From the NCBI GenBank assembly GCA_021817875.1, contig JAKAFQ010000070.1:1-12006 (forward strand): a stretch of 12,006 bases of DNA. Direction: 5' to 3'. The position numbers and the translations under genes are program-made. Below are positions 7,957-12,006 of the stretch, piece after piece; the stretch's first letter is position 1; each line of letters opens with the position of its first letter. The stretch is from Pseudomonadota bacterium. Its GTDB lineage: Bacteria > Pseudomonadota > Gammaproteobacteria > Steroidobacterales > Steroidobacteraceae. The notes under the pieces were generated by a model. That model ran no database searches. It was not told the origin of the DNA and worked only from the letters and a program-made list of their open reading frames with translations.

Positions 7957-7979
7957 CCCCTCGAGCGGCTCAGGGGGTC
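7955..7979. terminator. Bidirectional hairpin between convergent LysR and fecR genes
   Basis: An 11-position stem, GACCCCTCGAG (7955-7965) with CTCAGGGGGTC (7969-7979), closes on a 3-base CGG loop with one T-G wobble and one C-A mismatch. It overlaps the ends of both stop codons and can form in either transcript. No T-tract follows, so it would be a non-canonical or 3'-end-stabilising hairpin rather than a textbook intrinsic terminator. Confidence 0.5.
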
Positions 7980-9121
7980 CCGGGGGTGTGACGCGGTTCG
8001 ATGATCACTGCGCCGGGCTGCCGCACCACGCGCACCGGGAACGCGGCGCCGAGGCTGGCGAGCCAGGCGTCGATGCCCTGCACGGTTACGACGGCCGTGA
8101 CGCGCAGCCGGGCGATGGCCGGATCCGCTACGCTGATCCGCCGCCGGGAGTAGCGGTCGAGATCGGCGACCACGCTGCCTAACGGCTCATCCAGATAGTG
8201 CAGGCGGTTCTGACGCCAGCTGGCGACCCATTTCGGGTCGATCGGTGCGATCCGCGGCACCGTATCGAAGGGTTCGAGCGCGAGGCGCTGCCCGGTCCCG
8301 AGTCGGATGGCCAGTACTCGGGCAGTCCGACCGGAGGGTGCCGAATGTGCGCCGTGCCGCGGCGGCAGGGAAGTCGTGACACGGACCATGCCTTCGGCGA
8401 CCGACACCACGATCCCGCCGTCGACGTGCCGCACATCGAACTGGGTCCCCAGGTCCGTGACGGTGCTGTGCCCGGCCCGTACGGTAAACGGTCGGGAGGG
8501 CTCCTTCCTGACGCGAAAATAGGCTTCGCCGCTCTGCAGCGCTATCGAGCGGGAATGCGCGCGCAGCGTGACGGTGAGCGTGGTGTCCGGACCGACCGAG
8601 ACCGCTGTGCCATCCTGCAGCGTGAGCGTACGGGTCTGCCCGATGCCGGTGTGCACGAAGATCCGGCTGCCGCCCTGGAGGAACGCACGAATCGCCGGCC
8701 AGTAGATCACTCCCATGACGAGGGCTGCGGCCATGGCCGTTGCCGCCAGCGTCCCGAAGCGACCGCGGCCCCACCGCCACGGACCGCGCCCGAGCGGCAG
8801 GTGGCTCAGCCAGCCGCCTCTGCCAGGCTCGGCCGGGTCCGGCCGGGCCCGCGTATGCCACGCCGCGACCCCTTCATTTCCGGCGTAGTCGTCCCGGGTG
8901 AGCTCGGCCTCGCTCGGCCACGGGGGATTCACTTCCGCCGTCATGTGCCAGAGCGATTCCACGCGGTCGAATGCCCGCCGGTGCGCGCCTTCCGTAAGCC
9001 ACTGCTGCCACTGGCTGATCCGTTCCCCGGGGACGTTGCCGCCGTGAAGCTCCACGAGCCACTCGGTGGCCTCCTGCAGCACGGGATCGGCTTCGAGCTG
9101 TGCCTGAAGGCGTCTATCCAT
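7970..9121 (-). CDS. FecR-type transmembrane anti-sigma regulator
   Basis: This 383-residue protein is a FecR-family sigma regulator. Residues about 15-58 form the N-terminal cytoplasmic FecR_N/DUF4880 domain (EATEWLVELHGG to HRRAFDRVESLW), which binds the sigma factor. A Gly/Arg/Trp-rich linker precedes one membrane segment at about 122-140 (FGTLAATAMAAALVMGVIYW). The periplasmic FecR domain runs about 155-250 (QTRTLTLQDGT, GEAYFRVRKEPSRPFTVRAG, DLGTQFDVR, SVAEGMVRV). A C-terminal STN-like DUF4974 domain covers about 308-377 (LDEPLGSVVADLDRY, then GIDAWLASLGAAFPV). The domain order is complete. The ATG at 9119-9121 overlaps the end of the sigma gene by 8 bases and is preceded by GGAGAGGA, so the two are translationally coupled. 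In known systems an outer-membrane TonB receptor signals to the periplasmic part; no such receptor is encoded here, since the next gene is a convergent LysR. Confidence 0.9.
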   Translation of the reverse strand: MDRRLQAQLEADPVLQEATEWLVELHGGNVPGERISQWQQWLTEGAHRRAFDRVESLWHMTAEVNPPWPSEAELTRDDYAGNEGVAAWHTRARPDPAEPGRGGWLSHLPLGRGPWRWGRGRFGTLAATAMAAALVMGVIYWPAIRAFLQGGSRIFVHTGIGQTRTLTLQDGTAVSVGPDTTLTVTLRAHSRSIALQSGEAYFRVRKEPSRPFTVRAGHSTVTDLGTQFDVRHVDGGIVVSVAEGMVRVTTSLPPRHGAHSAPSGRTARVLAIRLGTGQRLALEPFDTVPRIAPIDPKWVASWRQNRLHYLDEPLGSVVADLDRYSRRRISVADPAIARLRVTAVVTVQGIDAWLASLGAAFPVRVVRQPGAVIIEPRHTPGTP

Positions 9122-9707
9122 GACTGTCCTCTCCCGCGACGGCATCCGCCGCATCCAGGCCGGCGCGGCAGTACAGCACGGCCCGCACCACATACGTCCG
9201 CACCATACGCTCGCCCAGACCCATGCGACGAGCAATCTCGGGGAAATCCAGGCCGTGCAACCGGTGCAGCAGAAAAGCCTGCCGGCATTTCGGCGGCAGC
9301 TCGCCGATGAGACGCTCCAGGATCTGCAGCTCCTGGGCGCTGCCGGCCGCCCGCTCCGGGGTGGGCGGCAGCGCCCACTCGTCGAGAAAGCCGCTTTCCC
9401 GTGCATAGCGGCGCGCCGTCTGCTCGTGCCGGATGTGATCGACGGCGAGGTTGGCGGCGATCTTGAACAACAGGGCACGCAGGAAACTGACCGCTCCCGG
9501 CTGGTCGAGCTTCAGCAGCCGGACGTAGGCCTCCTGAGCGATCTCCCGAGCCTCCTGCTGCGAGCGCACCCGCAGGGCGAGAAATCGGACCAGTGCCTGA
9601 TTGTGCTCGCGGAACAGGCGTGTGATCAGCTCGGAATGCCGCTGCGAATTCTGCGCCGCAGTGGCGGTATCGTCCGATGATCCCCGCCCGGAGCGCCCGT
9701 TGCTCAT
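9114..9707 (-). CDS. FecI-type ECF RNA polymerase sigma factor
   Basis: This protein of about 197 residues has the two conserved ECF sigma domains. Sigma region 2 is at about 29-98 (LFREHNQALVRFLALRV, AREIAQEAYVRLL, then FLRALLFKIAANLAVDHIRH). Region 4 is at about 125-182 (LQILERLIGELPPKCRQAFLLHRLHGLDFPEIARRMGLGERMVRTYVVRAV), the -35-binding helix-turn-helix. The wording matches FecI-like sigma factors, and its partner FecR overlaps its 3' end. Such sigma factors are usually held inactive or chaperoned by FecR and released when a receptor binds its ligand. The start is uncertain: ATG at 9705-9707 gives the best-proportioned protein, but in-frame ATGs at 9743 and 9818 are possible and none has a strong ribosome-binding site. 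Some FecI regulons are autoregulated, but I cannot prove this here. Confidence 0.9.
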   Translation of the reverse strand: MSNGRSGRGSSDDTATAAQNSQRHSELITRLFREHNQALVRFLALRVRSQQEAREIAQEAYVRLLKLDQPGAVSFLRALLFKIAANLAVDHIRHEQTARRYARESGFLDEWALPPTPERAAGSAQELQILERLIGELPPKCRQAFLLHRLHGLDFPEIARRMGLGERMVRTYVVRAVLYCRAGLDAADAVAGEDSHG

Positions 9708-10013
9708 ACCGCCATCGGCTGCCTGGACATTTCCCCGGATCATAGGCTCTAGACGAACCAGGTGCGAAATCCTGCAATGGCGGCCGCAGCCCCCGGATTG
9801 CACAAGCCGGCCGCTCATCCGTCACAAGGGGAGTGTTTCCAGGCCGCGCCATCGACGGCCGGGAACCCATGCGGGGGACGGCATTCCGGTCGGGTGATCC
9901 GGTCCGAGGTCTCTGCGCTGGCGGGGCGCCGAACCCGGGATCCCCGCCGGACAGTGTAAGCTCTCGGACGACCTGCGCAGGATGAATGGACCGGCACTGG
10001 CGCAGGCCTCGGG

Positions 10014-10040
10014 TGCGGCGCGCGTCGAAGGCGCGCCGCG
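10014..10040 (+). other. Strong hairpin in the leader of the small ORF/MFS unit
   Basis: A 10-base stem, TGCGGCGCGC (10014-10023) with GCGCGCCGCG (10031-10040), contains one T-G wobble and closes on the 7-base loop GTCGAAG. It begins about 130 bases before the small ORF. No U-tract follows, so it does not look like an intrinsic terminator; it may be a leader RNA element or simply a GC-rich dyad. Confidence 0.45.
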
Positions 10041-10055
10041 ACTGGGCAGCAAGAC

Positions 10056-10073
10056 CTCGCCCCGAAGGGCGAG
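10056..10073 (+). other. Second hairpin with tetraloop in the same leader
   Basis: CTCGCCC (10056-10062) and GGGCGAG (10067-10073) form a perfect 7-base stem closed by the 4-base loop CGAA. A two-base extension (GA with TC) is possible after a bulged C. It lies 15 bases after the first hairpin and 71 bases before the small ORF start. Together they suggest a folded 5' leader, but no known riboswitch class is recognised. Confidence 0.45.
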
Positions 10074-10144
10074 TCCGCATCGTGAGCCGTGCCGTGCCGT
10101 GCACGTGCCGGTTGCTGCCGACCAGGCGTTCGGAGGGTAGAGAC

Positions 10145-10267
10145 ATGTCAGAGATGGATGTTGCGCGGCTGCAGCGCGAGCGGGCGGCTCCCGGGCGTGA
10201 GCGGCAGGATCTTCCCGGCGCGGTCGCGTGGATCGCCGCAGGCAGCCTGCGGAGGAAGCGCCCGTGA
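10145..10267 (+). CDS. Small ORF (40 residues) translationally coupled to the MFS gene
   Basis: This is a 40-codon reading frame starting MSEMDVARLQ and ending AAGSLRRKRP. Its ATG is preceded by GGAGGG at 10132-10137 with a 7-base spacer, a better ribosome-binding site than most genes in the window have. Its TGA at 10265-10267 overlaps the GTG of the transporter as GTGA, and the transporter's own ribosome-binding site lies inside it. The product is charged: acidic at the start, then Arg-rich, with a mildly hydrophobic LPGAVAWIAAG near 23-33 and a basic tail. I recognise no family. It may be a leader peptide that controls transporter translation, a small accessory protein, or a chance ORF with a good Shine-Dalgarno. 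Confidence 0.5.
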   Translation: MSEMDVARLQRERAAPGRERQDLPGAVAWIAAGSLRRKRP

Positions 10268-11523
10268 GCGAGCCGGAGAACTTCGATTCCGCCTACGAGT
10301 GGCGGGCGGTGCTGCTGCTGTTCCTGGGTTTCGGACTGGTGGGACTCGACCGATGGATCATCGCGCCGCTGTTCCCCACCATGATGCACGACCTGCATCT
10401 CACCTACCAGGACCTCGGCTATGCCGTCGGTGCGTTGGCGCTGTGCTGGGGAACGTTCTCGACGCTGATGGGCAATCTGTCCGACCGCGTTGGGCGGCGC
10501 AGGATTCTCATTCCCGCGCTGCTGCTGTTCTCCAGCCTGGCGGGCGTCACCGGCATGGTGACCGGAGTCGCCATGCTGGTCGCGGTGCGCGGCGTCATGG
10601 GCGCGACCGAGGGGGCATTCCTTTCGACCAGCGTGGCGCTCACCGGTGAGGCGTCTCACCCGAAGCGCCGCGGTCTCAACCAGGGCATCCAGCTGAGCAG
10701 CTTTTCGCTGTTCGGGCTGGCGCTCGGGCCGATCATCGCCACGCAGTTGCTGACGGTGGTGCCTTCCTGGCGCTGGGTCTTCGTCGTCGTGTCGGTTCCG
10801 GGGTTCATTCTCGCGGTATTCCTGTACCGCGTGATCCGTGAACCGCCGCATCTGCGGCGCACCGCCGACAGGACCGCGGCGGCGCCGCAGCCGCCGTGGA
10901 TCGACATCCTGCGCTCCCGGAACGTCGTGTTGAGCATGCTCGGCATGATCTGCGGCATGAGCTGCATTTTCGTGCTGGGGGCCTTCGTGCCCAATTACCT
11001 GGTCGATTATCTGCACATGAGCCCTGTGCGGATGGGATTCGTCATGTCCGGCCTGGGCTTCGGCGGTTTCCTCGGCGGCATCGTGATGCCGGCGCTCTCG
11101 GACCTGATCGGGCGCAGGAGTGCATCGATCGTCTGCTTCGCGGCGGCGGCGGTGCTGCTCTACTGTTTGATACACACCGGGGACGAGCCGTTCATGCTGT
11201 TCATGCTGTTGAGCGGGGTGGCGTTCTTCGGATCGGCGGTGCTGTCGCTGCTGACCGGGCCGGTCGCCACCGAGGCGGTTCCCACCCAGCTGACCTCGTC
11301 GGCCATCGGCCTCGTCTCTGGCACGGGTGAGATCTTCGGCGGCGGTATCGGACCGGTGGCGGCCGGCTATATCGCCCAGCACGACGGTATTCAGAATGTC
11401 ATGCTGTTCTCTCTGGCGGGGCTGTTGCTCGGGGTCCTGGTGAGCGCGGCGCTGGTCGAAACCGCGCCGCGACGTGTCGCGGCCGTCGGTGAGACCCAGG
11501 CGAGTGAGCCGATCGGTCCCTGA
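10264..11523 (+). CDS. Major facilitator superfamily transporter
   Basis: This 419-residue inner-membrane secondary transporter has about 12 hydrophobic segments in two halves. The loop between helices 2 and 3 carries the MFS signature GNLSDRVGRRR (70-80), with a weaker second-half copy ALSDLIGRRSA (277-287). Helix 1 includes the charged pair GLDR at 27-30, as in organic-anion and sugar-acid carriers. The central cytoplasmic loop (about 193-213, PPHLRRTADRTAAAPQPPW) is short. The GTG at 10264 is chosen because GGAGGAA (10251-10257) lies 6 bases upstream and the frame then matches MFS N-termini; an in-frame ATG at 10228 lacks such a site. Substrate and direction are unknown; uptake of an organic acid is the more likely role given nearby catabolic-type genes. 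It is coupled to the small ORF before it and converges on the PanE-like gene. Confidence 0.92.
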   Translation: MSEPENFDSAYEWRAVLLLFLGFGLVGLDRWIIAPLFPTMMHDLHLTYQDLGYAVGALALCWGTFSTLMGNLSDRVGRRRILIPALLLFSSLAGVTGMVTGVAMLVAVRGVMGATEGAFLSTSVALTGEASHPKRRGLNQGIQLSSFSLFGLALGPIIATQLLTVVPSWRWVFVVVSVPGFILAVFLYRVIREPPHLRRTADRTAAAPQPPWIDILRSRNVVLSMLGMICGMSCIFVLGAFVPNYLVDYLHMSPVRMGFVMSGLGFGGFLGGIVMPALSDLIGRRSASIVCFAAAAVLLYCLIHTGDEPFMLFMLLSGVAFFGSAVLSLLTGPVATEAVPTQLTSSAIGLVSGTGEIFGGGIGPVAAGYIAQHDGIQNVMLFSLAGLLLGVLVSAALVETAPRRVAAVGETQASEPIGP

Positions 11524-11542
11524 CCGCGACGGAGCGCTCTCG

Positions 11543-11562
11543 GTCGGGCGGCCGCGCCCGGC
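11543..11562. terminator. GC-rich hairpin between convergent MFS and PanE-like genes
   Basis: GTCGGGCG (11543-11550) and CGCCCGGC (11555-11562) form an 8-base stem with one T-G wobble around the 4-base loop GCCG, 20 bases after the MFS stop. A smaller 5-base stem, CGGCC with GGCCG, follows at 11568-11582. There is no T-tract on either strand, so termination here is plausible but not typical. Confidence 0.4.
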
Positions 11563-11622
11563 GCGGACGGCCTACCGGGCCGGGGGCGCATCGGCCGGGC
11601 TGCCTCCTCGGTGCCGGGAGAC

Positions 11623-12006
11623 TCAACGGGTGGGAGCGGGCGGCGAGCGCATGCGGCCGATGGCCGCGACCAGGGGATAGAACGTCTCGAGCAGCGGCAT
11701 TGACAGATGGAGGTGCGAGGCTTTGCGCGCCGCATGACCCAGGGTCTCTTCGACCTCGAGCGGCCGGCCGGCCTCGAGATCCTGCAGGGACGACATGCGA
11801 TGATCCGGCGCGTCCATGCGCAATCGTTCGCCGGTTGCGCGGACCGCCGCGACCGCTTCGGCTTCGGGGGCTTCGAGCACGGTGCGCAGCGGGAACAGGA
11901 TGCCTTTTTCGCCCGGAACCACTCCCTGTGCGCGGGCGAGTTCGGCGATCTCACGTGTGAGCCGGACCAGCACGAGCGCGCAGCCCGGGTCGCTCAGATA
12001 GCGCCA
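11623..12006 (-). CDS. Ketopantoate reductase family protein, C-terminal part (partial)
   Basis: Only the last 127 residues lie in the window; the frame is open through the window edge at 12006, so the start and NAD(P)-binding domain are outside. The visible part is the helical ApbA/PanE C-terminal domain. HRMSSLQDLEAGRPLEVE at about 69-86 corresponds to the PanE substrate-binding motif with its conserved serine and glutamate, followed by LSMPLLETFYPLV, as in the final helices of the family. True PanE reduces 2-dehydropantoate to pantoate with NADPH, but this family has many paralogues with other 2-oxo-acid or unknown substrates, so the symbol panE is not assigned. It converges on the MFS gene with 99 bases between stops. 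The tail GRMRSPPAPTR is unremarkable. Confidence 0.85.
   Translation of the reverse strand, partial: WRYLSDPGCALVLVRLTREIAELARAQGVVPGEKGILFPLRTVLEAPEAEAVAAVRATGERLRMDAPDHRMSSLQDLEAGRPLEVEETLGHAARKASHLHLSMPLLETFYPLVAAIGRMRSPPAPTR

Larger units (their letters stand above)
9708..10144. other. 437-base divergent intergenic region with several inverted repeats
   Basis: No convincing protein-coding gene lies here; the open frames are Arg/Pro/His-rich and lack ribosome-binding sites. It should hold the promoters of the sigma gene (leftward) and of the small ORF/MFS unit (rightward). Visible structure: inverted repeat TGCAAT (9773-9778) and ATTGCA (9797-9802), with a GCGGCCGC palindrome between; a 7-base stem extendable to 9 with one wobble (9918-9926 with 9942-9950, 15-base loop); two consecutive strong hairpins at 10014-10040 and 10056-10073; and a CCGTG run with overlapping CGTGCACG and GCACGTGC palindromes at about 10087-10108. 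On the minus strand, GGAAAC (plus 9835-9840) resembles an ECF -35 element, but no clear -10 partner is visible. I found no good sigma-70 promoter. Confidence 0.6.

Noticed and set aside
10014..10073. tRNA-like or known riboswitch structure
   Set aside because: There is no cloverleaf, no GTTCGA T-loop and no acceptor stem, and no conserved riboswitch core I can recognise. It is kept only as an unassigned pair of hairpins.
10087..10108. CCGTG repeats and GCACGTGC as a possible direct-repeat array
   Set aside because: Only three short tandem units are present, compatible with slippage in GC-rich DNA; there is no spacer pattern as in CRISPR and no iteron-like extent.
8941..11382. 813-codon open frame on the minus strand
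   Set aside because: It runs out of frame through the FecR and FecI genes, then across the intergenic region and antisense to the MFS gene. Its product is rich in His, Arg and Gln with no domain, as expected from a GC-rich shadow frame.

Overview
The window is a compact, GC-rich bacterial chromosomal segment, most likely from a gammaproteobacterium. Three things suggest this: a dihydroxy-acid dehydratase that reads almost collinearly with the E. coli IlvD type, a FecI/FecR signalling pair, and GcvA-like and BenM/CatM-like LysR regulators. A member of the Steroidobacter/Nevskia-like groups would fit, but that is an inference from gene style, not a demonstrated placement. I see no rRNA, tRNA, CRISPR array, insertion sequence or phage gene.

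Layout. (1) 61-3092, plus strand: a likely operon of a PYROXD2/phytoene-dehydrogenase-like FAD oxidoreductase, a nitrilase-superfamily amidohydrolase with an intact Glu-Lys-Cys triad, and an 87-residue protein I do not recognise. (2) 3098-4078, minus: a GcvA-like LysR regulator, divergent from (3) a short-chain dehydrogenase at 4204-5031; their 125-base spacer holds a perfect 13-base palindrome. (4) 5085-6926, minus: ilvD, divergent from (5) a BenM/CatM-like LysR gene at 7036-7956 with a readable sigma-70 promoter. (6) 7970-9707, minus: a FecI-type ECF sigma factor overlapping a FecR-type transmembrane anti-sigma regulator, with no TonB receptor beside them. (7) 9708-10144: the only long non-coding stretch, with several strong hairpins. 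(8) 10145-11523, plus: a 40-codon small ORF whose stop overlaps the GTG start of an MFS transporter. (9) 11623-12006, minus: the C-terminal part of a ketopantoate-reductase-family protein that runs off the window.

How it works together. The oxidoreductase, amidohydrolase, SDR, MFS carrier and PanE-like reductase, with two LysR regulators, look like small-molecule metabolism, probably uptake and catabolism of an organic acid, amide or lipid-like substrate. No substrate can be named from sequence alone. ilvD supplies branched-chain amino acid and pantothenate precursors, and a PanE-like gene nearby is thematically related, but nothing shows they are co-regulated. Strand switches between almost every unit, and gaps of 5-99 bases at convergent junctions, show a tightly packed region of small independent units.

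No clearly new multi-gene system is evident. The best candidates for a second look are the small ORF coupled to the transporter with its structured upstream region, the oxidoreductase-amidohydrolase-small-protein cassette, the palindrome between the LysR and SDR genes, and the receptor-less FecI/FecR pair.
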